Source: Bacilli bacterium
GTDB taxonomy: Bacteria > Bacillota_I > Bacilli_A > RF39 > UBA660
NCBI GenBank assembly: GCA_017409025.1
Contig: JAFQTN010000011.1
Coordinates: forward strand, 1-64,000
Length of the DNA stretch: 64,000 bases
Direction of reading: 5' to 3'
Position numbers and translations under genes: made by a program. The notes below the pieces were generated by a model. It worked only from the letters and a program-made list of their open reading frames with translations, did not search any database and was not told the origin of the DNA. Numbering within the stretch: the stretch's first letter is position 1; each line of letters opens with the position of its first letter. Positions 32,701 to 41,383 of the stretch are shown here, in pieces.

Positions 32701-34787
32701 ATAGAACCGTTATCATTATATAAATACAATATTTCACTTAGTTTATTACAATAAAAATCTAGATTGTCCTCATTATTAATTGTAATAGAAAAATCATATA
32801 ATTTTTGTTCTTTTTCTATTATAAAATTTAAATTATTTTTAATTAATTCATTTAATTCTTTAATTTTATTTAGAAATACAGGATATGTTATATTTTGAAT
32901 AATAAATTCTTTATCAAAGAATTGATATAAATATGATAAACTATCTACTTTTTCTTTTATTCTATTAATACTTTCCTCTGTTAATTCAGTTTGTTTTATT
33001 GCATTTATTATCTCATTATTTACAATTTGATAATTCTCTAATCCTAAACGTTCTTCTATGTATAATTCTATATTATTATTCTTCAGATACTCACTTATGG
33101 GAACAGAACTAGATATAGCATATTTATTATTTCTTATTTCATCTACGATATCGTCTAATTTTTCAAAAAACTCTCTAACATTAGTATATGAATAATTTTC
33201 AGTATCATTAATAGGAATTAAACTATATTCCTTATTTCTACTTAGCCATATTGCTAATTCCATTAAAGTTAAATTATTTGTATATTCGCAATTAATAATT
33301 TCACTTAGTTTTTCTTTATGCGAAATAGTTTCTTTTGACATTAACTCTACAATCGTTTGGATAACTTTATCCTTTTCTATATAATTGTTTTTTAAATCAT
33401 CTTTTAGTTTTTCAATTCTATTTTTTATTTTATCAAGTTCTTGTTTATCTTCTTGGTGCCTTAAAATTGATTCAATAGCATTTTCTAAATCCCTGTCAAC
33501 TCCTTTTGAGGTTAACAATGCCAAACTTAAATTTCTAATTTTATCTGGTATTTTATTCCTTAATACTTCAAGTGCTTTTGCTTTTTCACTAGTTACTATA
33601 ACTTTTTTACCACTAGCTATATAATGTGATATAAGATTAGCAATTGTATGAGATTTTCCAGTACCCGGAGGTCCTTGTACTAACACTATATTACTATTTT
33701 TAACTTTATCTACTATTTTATATTGTTCTGAATTAGACGGTAGAGGAAATAAAACCTCTTCATCTTTAGTATATTTATAAGTTTCATCACATAATAATCT
33801 ATTTATTTGTTCTTCATCTGAAGACTCAACCTCAAACATATTTAATATAGGACTAGTAAAATTGGTCGTATCGCAACTTCCAATTATTTTTGATAAATCA
33901 TCAATCCATAATTTTACATTTCTATTTCTTACAAAAATTCCACTATTATTGAATACAAAGGTCTTATTTAATTTTATAGTTTCATTTGCATTTGTTTCAC
34001 CATTAATTACTTCATTTTCTAACGAAGCATAATTAATATATTTTATTATTTCTTTATCAATATCAATATCGTCATTATCAATTTGCTCGTTAAATTCTTT
34101 AACATAGTCATTTAATAATTTACTATCTTTAATTTTATATGCATCTAAATTAAGAAAATCTGTGACAAATCCTCTAAATTTATCCTTGTCCCCATTTAAA
34201 GTTATGATGTTATTTATAGGATCAACAGATATTTCTAAATTGGCTTCTAAAATATATCTTTGTATTTTATTACCTTTTTCATCTTGCCAAACTAGTAATT
34301 TTTGTCCATAGACAACTTCTATCTTTTCTTCATAATCATTGATTCTTTTATATATATTATATAATTCCATATATTTAGAATTATATAAATCAATTAAATC
34401 ATTATAACGATTTATTTCTTTAATTTTTTTATCATACTCTTTATAGTCTTCTAAAATCCCCATTTCATCAAGTATAGTTTCTAGATTTTCAACCTTTGAA
34501 ATAATATCATTTTTGTCTTTTATAAATATGTAATCCTTTAAATTTTCTGGAACAGCTGGAATTTCTTTTTTATTCTCTTCTTTAATATATTTTAGTTTAA
34601 AAAATGGAGTAACAGAGTTTATATTTAAAGAACTATAATCTGGAGTTCCTACTAACTCTTTAAATTGACTATAAAAACAACCGTAATCATAATGCATTAT
34701 ATAATCTTTAATGTCATAAATATTTTTATTTTTTAGCTCTAAAGCTTCTTTTATAAACGAAAACACATTCTTTATTTTTTGATTCAT
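29793..34787 (-). CDS. SF1 helicase with Vsr/DUF559-like nuclease and WYL-like C-terminus
   Basis: A 1664-residue protein. The helicase is split: Walker A QGPPGTGKSHTIANLI (about 368), a long helical insertion (about 480-1000), then Walker B LIMDESSQSS, GDDKQISP, STYDFQGDERDVIILG and NVAASRAREQ. Residues about 1350-1460 form a Vsr/DUF559-type nuclease: FEKDVYDAL, KLDFVLSND, IAIECDGD, WKFIRIRASEFY. An HTH (RKEIADYYKVPYETVKKSL, about 1520) and a WYL-like domain (SIIKHAILTNSKIKISYG through SKKIKSFIIERI) close the protein. Such fusions are typical of phage defence. One gene, own promoter and terminator. Confidence 0.8.
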   Translation of the reverse strand: MNQKIKNVFSFIKEALELKNKNIYDIKDYIMHYDYGCFYSQFKELVGTPDYSSLNINSVTPFFKLKYIKEENKKEIPAVPENLKDYIFIKDKNDIISKVENLETILDEMGILEDYKEYDKKIKEINRYNDLIDLYNSKYMELYNIYKRINDYEEKIEVVYGQKLLVWQDEKGNKIQRYILEANLEISVDPINNIITLNGDKDKFRGFVTDFLNLDAYKIKDSKLLNDYVKEFNEQIDNDDIDIDKEIIKYINYASLENEVINGETNANETIKLNKTFVFNNSGIFVRNRNVKLWIDDLSKIIGSCDTTNFTSPILNMFEVESSDEEQINRLLCDETYKYTKDEEVLFPLPSNSEQYKIVDKVKNSNIVLVQGPPGTGKSHTIANLISHYIASGKKVIVTSEKAKALEVLRNKIPDKIRNLSLALLTSKGVDRDLENAIESILRHQEDKQELDKIKNRIEKLKDDLKNNYIEKDKVIQTIVELMSKETISHKEKLSEIINCEYTNNLTLMELAIWLSRNKEYSLIPINDTENYSYTNVREFFEKLDDIVDEIRNNKYAISSSVPISEYLKNNNIELYIEERLGLENYQIVNNEIINAIKQTELTEESINRIKEKVDSLSYLYQFFDKEFIIQNITYPVFLNKIKELNELIKNNLNFIIEKEQKLYDFSITINNEDNLDFYCNKLSEILYLYNDNGSINLINKIKKNYEIKNLEGLLYNNKIINKNNIKYKDFIKINDALNYYKLVNLIKLKTFQILNIDLFEKFNIQKNQFGKYMENFVNIFNGFINYKEYSYEIDKTFEKIINTNLFPIHYITDDEKKIGSIIKDLKWYATEKSSDNKTSQIINELRDFYKNYNLQTLNKLLVSIETNNIKEYKDDKNILLREINIINQYNNLKNKYLDFVNDKKELIRSYIYGFDNDKRLFLKDNIDKILKYHYIEKYYLSIEEKVTILPTLYEKREKLINEGKNIISELVATKGWYYQCLNMNYNISTSLNRWISLKRKLGRGTGKNANLYLRQMQEEMKIAKNAIPVWIMPIDKLIEQYPFTNEPPFDVLIMDESSQSSVFSISALARAKKIIIVGDDKQISPTNAFTNIDGINDLRVKYLKNNSWDLQISRDTSIYDIIQTICGTKKITLTEHFRCLPEIINYSNKEFYNMEINPLKIRSKENTIDVPIKTVYVPGAVCKKIGSNLYNKAEIDRIVMLIGEIINDNQYNNKTIGIIILQSSDKYVRKLTELVMQKYGENLINERKIKIGSTYDFQGDERDVIILGMVVSSVLENDQKYSFRALTTQEFDKSFNVAASRAREQMILVHSVTLNELSQNCNRYKLLNYCLNYNNTKQPEYENLFQSNFEKDVYDALVSKNYQLIPQFKVGKYKLDFVLSNDNNQKIAIECDGDIYYDIAELKYNLERQSVLERCGWKFIRIRASEFYYNNEECFQSLLKKIESYLKTDNTTDYKKEAKNDIKENNNNDSFDYTKINVEKLLNHDNEIEFGTSQFKYMVLYSNGVTRKEIADYYKVPYETVKKSLQSISHMYNEQSIDNCTKRFVEKYSDNTHYKNILFSFQSTNKLDLDNRNYINENNNLNLYNTENNERIISIIKHAILTNSKIKISYGDNNIKFTLQVIEYCENNGNPYIKAKDLMLSSFDSKKIKSFIIERINDVNILL

Positions 34788-34822
34788 AATACCAACAACC
34801 TTTCGGATATATGCTTATCATA

Positions 34823-34851
34823 ATTATATCATACACTTTAATCTAAGTCAT
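34823..34851 (-). promoter_or_regulatory. sigma-A promoter of the SF1 helicase gene
   Basis: Minus-strand ATGACT (34846-34851), 17 bp, TATAAT (34823-34828). The rest of 34852-34943 holds only a short AACATA/TATGTT hairpin with a T run (34893-34914). Confidence 0.6.
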
Positions 34852-34943
34852 TTGTTTTTTGAGAATAATATTTAAATAATAAAACATGTAAAAAAACATA
34901 TTCTTTTTATGTTACTACTCGTGAAAAAATTCTTTTAGTTCTC

Positions 34944-34953
34944 TTCAGGGGGC
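34944..34953. repeat. Attachment site attL of element 1
   Basis: TTCAGGGGGC; identical core at 53861-53870 and TTCAGGGGG at 62186-62194. Flanking sequences differ, so the shared part is the crossover core. Confidence 0.7.
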
Positions 34954-34989
34954 GACCTGGTTCTAATTTGTCTAGTTTTGTGAAATATT

Positions 34990-35013
34990 AAAACCCTTAT
35001 AAAATAAGGGTTT
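34990..35013. terminator. Terminator near the left end of element 1
   Basis: AAACCCTTAT-AAA-ATAAGGGTTT perfect hairpin, downstream of the 35087 gene on the minus strand. The sequence AAAACCCTTATAAA recurs at 53908 and 62143 near the other element ends. Confidence 0.6.
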
Positions 35014-35068
35014 ATGTGTTTTTTGGGTTTATTAAAATTTACATAAATTTAATAGAATTTATAGGTTT

Positions 35069-35092
35069 GTGCACCTAAAAGTGTACCTAAAA
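35069..35092. repeat. Left integrase arm repeats of element 1
   Basis: Two tandem 12-mers, GTGCACCTAAAA and GTGTACCTAAAA; the same pair is at the right end (53781-53804). They overlap the stop of the 35087 gene. Confidence 0.65.
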
Positions 35093-35440
35093 ATTAATTG
35101 TTTTACTCCTTAAATTAGATAAAAATACACAAACCATTATGTATAAAATCAAATATATTACTGTAGCTATAATAATATTTTTAATCAAAATCGAAATACC
35201 ATAAAATGAAAATGTAATTAAAGCATAATTAAAAGTATATAAAAAACTACCAATAACTGGGGCTTCACCTTTTTCATAAATACATCCTGTAAGTAAATAC
35301 GATAAAAAGCTAATAATAGTTCCACCAATAATCAGATTAAACAAATCTGCTATACCTTGATTATTAAAAATATTGATAAATGGATTAGGTAAATATATCT
35401 GTCTTAATATACTTCCTAACAAACTAACAATACCATACAT
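35087..35440 (-). CDS. Small membrane protein at the left end of element 1
   Basis: A 117-residue hydrophobic protein with about three to four transmembrane segments (3-17, 33-52, 63-82, 87-108). No family recognised. Its stop codon lies inside the left arm repeats, so it is the leftmost gene of the element. Might protect or exclude, but there is no evidence. Confidence 0.6.
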   Translation of the reverse strand: MYGIVSLLGSILRQIYLPNPFINIFNNQGIADLFNLIIGGTIISFLSYLLTGCIYEKGEAPVIGSFLYTFNYALITFSFYGISILIKNIIIATVIYLILYIMVCVFLSNLRSKTINF

Positions 35441-35489
35441 AATTTATCACCTTCTTTAATTAATTATTATACCACATAAAAAGAAGAAT

Positions 35490-36731
35490 TTAATCTTCTA
35501 TTTTTATTTGACCATTCATAAGCAAAGGTAGTAAAGATTTTTTTAATTCATTTAATTCATTAATCTGTATAAGATTACTTTTAATAATATCATAAAATGA
35601 TTTGACGTAATTATAAAATTTTATTAAATCTTCTTTTCTTGGATATATTACATAAATAGATGAAAAATCATCTTTATTCATATTTTTAAAAATATTCCCA
35701 TTTTTTGCACTGTCATTTGCAGAAAAATAATTTTTCAAATAATTCAATAAGTAAAATTTATTATATTCTTCTTTGCATACAATTGAATTAATTTGCTGGT
35801 TAGTTTGTGATATTTTAGTTGTCAGCCCACATAAGCCTACAGTAGCAATGCATGTAACACATATAGAATCTATAGGAAGATACTTATTTTTTTGTGAATC
35901 AGCACCAATTTTTGATAGTGTTTTAGCAGAACTAACAATATAGGTACCATTCCTAATGTCATCAATTGTTACAAACGGAATATTTCCACCAAAATTATCT
36001 GGATTTTTTGTTGAAGGTGTTTTACCTGTAATTATATTAGGTTCAATTTCAGAAAGTTTTAAAACTCTCCAATCTTTCGGAATATTAATTTTCATATTTT
36101 CATCATATATCAATTCACAATTATTTTGGGAATCAATTTTATATTCCATAAACCATCTAGTAAATATGTTTTTTATTGTTTCTTCAGTATCTTTAACAAA
36201 AGAATCTTTTAGTTTAATTTCTTCATCTATTATATTAAGTAAATTTGAAATTTTCTTTTGCTCTGATAACGAAGGCAAAGTTATTTCAAAATTTTCTAAA
36301 TCTCTCTGATATAAATGATTTATTGTACTTCCCTCTGATTTATTTCTTCTAATGAAGTCTTTAAATATATTACTTTTTAATAAATGATATAAATAGTCTG
36401 AATCTATTTTTTCTTTACATATGTTTCTGACAACGAATATACCAGATGCAACAGTACATGGAACTTTTAAATTTTTAACATAGCCAATTTTGCCAATGGT
36501 ACCATCTTTTGAAATTAAAATATCTTCTTCTTTTAACATTATTTCCTTAGACTCTTCAAATCTTTCTTTGGAAATGTAACCACAATTATCCCAATCGATA
36601 TATCTATCCATAAGTGCTGTTGCATTAATTATTCTATATTCACTAGATGAAAGATATTCATTTTTATTTAACCCCCTCCAACCTATTCTTCCTTTAATGT
36701 ATAGATCCTTACCTAGATTTAATCTATTCAT
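35490..36731 (-). CDS. hsdS: Type I restriction enzyme specificity subunit HsdS
   Basis: A 413-residue HsdS with two target-recognition domains (about 1-150 and 205-360) separated by helical spacers (LPSLSEQKKISNLLNIIDEEIKL and the C-terminal INELNELKKSLLPLLMNGQ). It recognises a bipartite DNA site and positions HsdM and HsdR. Length is normal and no internal inverted repeat suggesting phase variation was seen. Overlaps hsdM by 8 bp. Confidence 0.92.
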   Translation of the reverse strand: MNRLNLGKDLYIKGRIGWRGLNKNEYLSSSEYRIINATALMDRYIDWDNCGYISKERFEESKEIMLKEEDILISKDGTIGKIGYVKNLKVPCTVASGIFVVRNICKEKIDSDYLYHLLKSNIFKDFIRRNKSEGSTINHLYQRDLENFEITLPSLSEQKKISNLLNIIDEEIKLKDSFVKDTEETIKNIFTRWFMEYKIDSQNNCELIYDENMKINIPKDWRVLKLSEIEPNIITGKTPSTKNPDNFGGNIPFVTIDDIRNGTYIVSSAKTLSKIGADSQKNKYLPIDSICVTCIATVGLCGLTTKISQTNQQINSIVCKEEYNKFYLLNYLKNYFSANDSAKNGNIFKNMNKDDFSSIYVIYPRKEDLIKFYNYVKSFYDIIKSNLIQINELNELKKSLLPLLMNGQIKIED

Positions 36732-38370
36732 ATTTTATCTTCTCCAAATTACTTACCAGTTCTTTATGAAGTTCATTTTGAATTTTATAGTATTCCTCCA
36801 CTTTATTTTTAAAACTTGAAATCATATTATTAAATTCTTCATCAGACATTTCTACTTTTTCAATTTTTACAGGAAAATATTGTCCTGCTGAAAACGAATA
36901 TTTTTTTTCTTTAATATCATCAAAATTAACTAAAACACTAAAATCTTTTTCTTCTTTAAGTTGATTAAAGACTTCAACAATTTTTTCAATTTCATTTTCT
37001 CTTAAAACAGTTTTTTGATTTTTTCCATCTTTAATTTTTATTCCTAAATTTGCTCCATCAACTAATAAAACTTTGCCATTGACATTCGTTTTGTCTAGAA
37101 AAATAACACTAACATTAGTACCTGTATTTGCAAATATGTTTGACGGCATGGAAATAACACCTTTTAACATCTTACTATCAATTAACTTTTCCCTTATTTT
37201 TCTTTCAATACCAGATTGACCAGTTAAAAAACCAGTAGGTACTACAATTGCAGATTTTCCCTCTTCTTTCAAAGAATATAAAATATGTTGTATAAAAAGT
37301 AAATAAATAGCCATTTTATCTTTATCTTTGTTTGGAATATTTGGAACACCAGCAAAAAATCTTTCTTTAAATTTTTCGTTATCTAAATCATTTCTTGTAT
37401 CGCTAAAATCAGTTTTAAATGGTGGATTACTAACTATATAATCAAATTTTGCCAGTCCATTTTTCTCTTTATTTAAATGAGCGGGGTTTAACAAAGTGTC
37501 ACCATGAATAACATTTCCTAATGAATGAACTAAATTATTTAAAATTAAATTTAATCTTAAAAATTCATTTGATTTTTGTGAAATATCTTGAGAATAAATT
37601 GTACAATTTTCTTCACCTATTTGGTGGGCCAATGCTAATAATAAAGTTCCTGACCCTGCAGCAGGGTCGTATAATGTTACGTTTTGAGTTGGATCCGGTG
37701 CTAATATTTTAGCTATGATTCTAGCTATAGAATTTGGTGTATAATATTCTGCATATTTACCAAAATCTTTATTATAATCTTTAATTAAATATTCAAATAT
37801 AGTTGCAAAGAAATCATATTTTTCTGAAAATGCATTTTCAAAACTAAATTCTACTAGTTTAGATATCATAGCTCTAAAGAACGCATTTCTTTTATCTGAT
37901 TCAGTTATATATTGAGATAATGTATCAAATAATTTAATTTTTTCTTTTGAACCAGTTTTAACTGAAAATATATCAACATTATCATTTGAAATTCCTATTA
38001 AAGCATTATCAAATAATTCATAAAATTCAGGCATTGTCGAGTTTTGATTGTTAAATAATGTACTTACCCTATACGAATTTTGAATTTTAGCTACATTTGC
38101 TCCCATTCTCATTGTTAATATTGAAAACTGTTCAGGGCCTAAAGAATCTAAATATTTTTCTACTTCTTTAGTAGTTGAATTTTCATTAAGTTCTTTTGCT
38201 ACTTTTTTTGTTTCGTATATAAATTTATCATTTAAGTATTTATATAAGAAAATTTCTGTTATGATTTTATATTCACTTGATGCGTTTCCAAGACCATATG
38301 TAGAACATACACTTTTTAATTCATCAATCATCTTTTCAGTTTTTCTTATTATTTCTCTTTCTGTTGTCAT
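36724..38370 (-). CDS. hsdM: Type I restriction system DNA methyltransferase HsdM
   Basis: A 548-residue N6-adenine methyltransferase. An N-terminal HsdM helical domain (1-130) is followed by AEYYTPNSIARIIAKIL, SAM motif DPAAGSGTLL (about 235) and the catalytic NPPF (about 313). It methylates the host site and is required for cutting. Its ATG overlaps the hsdR TGA (ATGA), and hsdS follows with an 8-bp overlap. Confidence 0.95.
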   Translation of the reverse strand: MTTEREIIRKTEKMIDELKSVCSTYGLGNASSEYKIITEIFLYKYLNDKFIYETKKVAKELNENSTTKEVEKYLDSLGPEQFSILTMRMGANVAKIQNSYRVSTLFNNQNSTMPEFYELFDNALIGISNDNVDIFSVKTGSKEKIKLFDTLSQYITESDKRNAFFRAMISKLVEFSFENAFSEKYDFFATIFEYLIKDYNKDFGKYAEYYTPNSIARIIAKILAPDPTQNVTLYDPAAGSGTLLLALAHQIGEENCTIYSQDISQKSNEFLRLNLILNNLVHSLGNVIHGDTLLNPAHLNKEKNGLAKFDYIVSNPPFKTDFSDTRNDLDNEKFKERFFAGVPNIPNKDKDKMAIYLLFIQHILYSLKEEGKSAIVVPTGFLTGQSGIERKIREKLIDSKMLKGVISMPSNIFANTGTNVSVIFLDKTNVNGKVLLVDGANLGIKIKDGKNQKTVLRENEIEKIVEVFNQLKEEKDFSVLVNFDDIKEKKYSFSAGQYFPVKIEKVEMSDEEFNNMISSFKNKVEEYYKIQNELHKELVSNLEKIKYE

Positions 38371-41354
38371 AAGTTTAGACTCCTTTCTGCTAAGTATGTT
38401 TCAACAATAACTTCTGTAAAGAATTGAACTTCATCTATTACAATTGTAATATTATGCTTATCGAATTCATCTAACGTCATTGGCATAATTGTTTGTTTAA
38501 AGTAAGATTCTGTATCCATAATATCGTATTTTCTTAATAAAATATCATCTATTTCATTTTTTAAATTTGTTAATATTTCATATAAATCAACTTGATTAAA
38601 TTCAGGAATTCTTTCTAATACTCTCTTATGAATTTTAACATATTTTTCATCACCAGAATATTTTATTAGTAGCCTATTATTACTTTCATTTAGTGAATGA
38701 ATTTTTTTCATTAACTCGTCTAATTTAACTGTGTTATTATTCATATCTGCTACTGTTAAATCTTCAAAATTAATTGATGTAAACAAATTATTATATTCTC
38801 TGAATAAAAGAATATATTTCATGTCATCTTTATCAATATTGATTAAGAATTCTTTTCTTACTTCATCAAATTTTTGTTTATATTTATCAGCTATTACTAA
38901 TTCTTCTTCACTTATTTTTCTGAAGTTAAAGTCAATATTAGCTAATGCTACATTAAGCATACTTGCAGTATCTTGATTTTCTTTATTAGTTAAATTTATT
39001 ATATCGATTCTTCTTTCAACTTCATGAACCATTTTACTTACTCTATCAATCTTGATTCTTCCTAATAAATCATTATATCCAAATGCTTTAATAACATTAT
39101 AAAGATCTTTGTAAGTAATCATTATTTTCTTTAAATCGATTAAATTTTTCTTTTCTAGTTCATTAATTTGTTGAGAGAATATTTCAAGATTTTCACTATC
39201 GTATTCAAATAATTTATTTTCTATATCTTTTATACTTTTTTCAATTTCTTCTTGTGATAAAAAGATATTACTATAAGTTTTAAAATCTTCTCCTAATTGC
39301 TGTTGTAATTCATTGAAATATGCAGCGTTTGTTCTATCAAATTCTTCTCTTATATCTGCAAAATCTACAACATATCCATATTTAAAATTCTTATATGGTC
39401 TATTAACTCTTGTTAATGTTTGCAATAAATTGTGTGCTTTTATAACTCTGCCTAAGTAGATTTTCTTTAATCTTGGAGCATCAAATCCAGTTAATAGCAT
39501 ATTTTGAACTACAAGAATATCTATTTTTCCTTTTTTGAAATCATCTACTTCTTCGCTTCTTGTCTTTTTATCATCTTCATTATATAAAATTAATGCCTTT
39601 GATAAATCATAATCTGCTAAATCACTAAATACATTTCTTGCTTGTGCTTGCGAATCACAAACAATCATTCCGCCTATAGTTTCATCATTATACATCAATC
39701 TAGACTTTTTAAAATCATCTACGATGTATTTAGTTAATGCTTTTGTATATTTAGGATGAGCAAATATTTCTTCTTCCTTAGATATTCCTAATGTTCTTTT
39801 AATTTCATCTAAAGTATTATTTAGTTCTGTCTTATATGATGTTTCTATACCCTCTCTAATTAGTTTTAAGGTATAACCATCAGCAATTGATTTATTGTAG
39901 TAATATTTGTGAATATAATCTCCAAAAATATCTTTTGTACTATAATTTTCACCAATTAATGGTGTTCCTGTTAATCCAATAAAAATACCTTCTCTATCGG
40001 ATGCAAATAAGTTTGCTAAGAAAGAACCTCTTGGATTATAACTTCTATGAGCTTCATCTAAGAAATATATTCTTTGCACATCTACATTATAATCAGCTTC
40101 TTTAACACTAGAATCTTCTGAGAATTTTTGTATATTAACAACATTAATTGTCAAATTACCAGTTTTTGAAACTGCAGATGTTTCTTTTATTGTATTTTTA
40201 AATTCCTCTTTAGAATTTACTCTTGTAACTTCTAATCCTCTTGCAGTAAATTCTTGACTCGCTTGTTTTAATAAATCTAGTCTATCTACTACAAAATAGA
40301 ATTTTGCAACTTTACCTCTTTTTTGAAAATAATCAGTAATATATTTAACATTATAATATGCTAATGCAGTTTTTCCTGAACCTTGTGTGTGCCATATTAC
40401 ACCCTTTTTAATATTTTTGTCTAAGGTATTTTCAATAGCTAATGTTGCAAAGAATTGTTGATATCTCATTACATGTTTTTGTATTTCAATAATTCCATCT
40501 TTATTAGATCTTTCAACATATACAATTCCATATTTTAATAGTTTTAAAATTCTTGATCTATGAAATAAAGATGTAATTAATCTATTAGTTGGTGAAGTAC
40601 TACTTAAGTTAGTAGAATACTCTGGAGTTCCTTTAATAGATACATAATTATTATCTTTTAAAATATTATTTTCTTGTACATAATCTAAATCTTGAATTTT
40701 ACTAAAAATAGAAGTATCTTCTTCTCTAAAACAGTTGAAAAATACATTATTATAACTAGTTGTTCCATAGAATGCACCTTCTATTGGTACACCTGAATCT
40801 TCATTATATTCTTGGTTATTTGAAAATAGTAATAGTTGTGTTATGTTAACAAATTTCTTAAATTTCTTATTTTTAAACCTATCATTAATTCTATTTCTTT
40901 CAGCTAATATACCTTCTCTGTTATTAGGTTTTTTAACCTCTAAAAATCCTAATGGCATACCATTTATCAACATAATAACATCTGGTCTAAATTCATCTTC
41001 ACCATTTTTATATGTTAATTCAGTTACAACATTATATTCATTATTTTTTTCATCTTCAAAATCGATTAATTTGATTCCTTTATATCCATTAATTAAGTAT
41101 TTATAAAACTGTCTTCCTAAATCATCATTTGCTAACGAAAACGATAATTCACTAATTAATTTAGTTATATTCTCGTCTGACAATTCTAAATTATTTATTC
41201 TATTGATACTTTCTTTAAATATATTTTTAAAGATATTTGTCTCTTCATCAATTTCATTTTTATACTCTTTTAGAGATAGGTATTTATAACCTAATCTAGT
41301 TGTATGTACTAATGCAGGAATCTTTACTCTTGTATTTTCAGAGAACTCAACCAT
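38367..41354 (-). CDS. hsdR: Type I restriction endonuclease subunit HsdR
   Basis: A 995-residue motor-nuclease subunit. N-terminal nuclease region: RPDVIMLINGMPLGFLEVKKPNN, with the D and E-x-K of a PD-(D/E)XK site (about 128-147). SF2 translocase: WHTQGSGKTALAYY (about 318), FLDEAHRS (about 424), LTGTPL and the later QNMLLTGFDAPRLKKIYL and TLTRVNRPY motifs. The C-terminal helical part binds the methyltransferase core. All key motifs present. Confidence 0.95.
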   Translation of the reverse strand: MVEFSENTRVKIPALVHTTRLGYKYLSLKEYKNEIDEETNIFKNIFKESINRINNLELSDENITKLISELSFSLANDDLGRQFYKYLINGYKGIKLIDFEDEKNNEYNVVTELTYKNGEDEFRPDVIMLINGMPLGFLEVKKPNNREGILAERNRINDRFKNKKFKKFVNITQLLLFSNNQEYNEDSGVPIEGAFYGTTSYNNVFFNCFREEDTSIFSKIQDLDYVQENNILKDNNYVSIKGTPEYSTNLSSTSPTNRLITSLFHRSRILKLLKYGIVYVERSNKDGIIEIQKHVMRYQQFFATLAIENTLDKNIKKGVIWHTQGSGKTALAYYNVKYITDYFQKRGKVAKFYFVVDRLDLLKQASQEFTARGLEVTRVNSKEEFKNTIKETSAVSKTGNLTINVVNIQKFSEDSSVKEADYNVDVQRIYFLDEAHRSYNPRGSFLANLFASDREGIFIGLTGTPLIGENYSTKDIFGDYIHKYYYNKSIADGYTLKLIREGIETSYKTELNNTLDEIKRTLGISKEEEIFAHPKYTKALTKYIVDDFKKSRLMYNDETIGGMIVCDSQAQARNVFSDLADYDLSKALILYNEDDKKTRSEEVDDFKKGKIDILVVQNMLLTGFDAPRLKKIYLGRVIKAHNLLQTLTRVNRPYKNFKYGYVVDFADIREEFDRTNAAYFNELQQQLGEDFKTYSNIFLSQEEIEKSIKDIENKLFEYDSENLEIFSQQINELEKKNLIDLKKIMITYKDLYNVIKAFGYNDLLGRIKIDRVSKMVHEVERRIDIINLTNKENQDTASMLNVALANIDFNFRKISEEELVIADKYKQKFDEVRKEFLINIDKDDMKYILLFREYNNLFTSINFEDLTVADMNNNTVKLDELMKKIHSLNESNNRLLIKYSGDEKYVKIHKRVLERIPEFNQVDLYEILTNLKNEIDDILLRKYDIMDTESYFKQTIMPMTLDEFDKHNITIVIDEVQFFTEVIVETYLAERSLNL

Positions 41355-41383
41355 TTTATCACTCTCCTATTTTTATTTATTAA

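Noticed and set aside
34946-34975. GGGGGCGACCTGG resembles the 5' end of tmRNA (ssrA)
   Set aside because: The following UUCGAC-type sequence, tag frame and 3' tRNA-like half are absent, and the shared part among the three sites is only TTCAGGGGG; treated as an attachment core.
35490-36731. Phase-variable hsdS by inversion
   Set aside because: No second hsdS copy or inverted repeat within or next to the gene, and no recombinase beside it.
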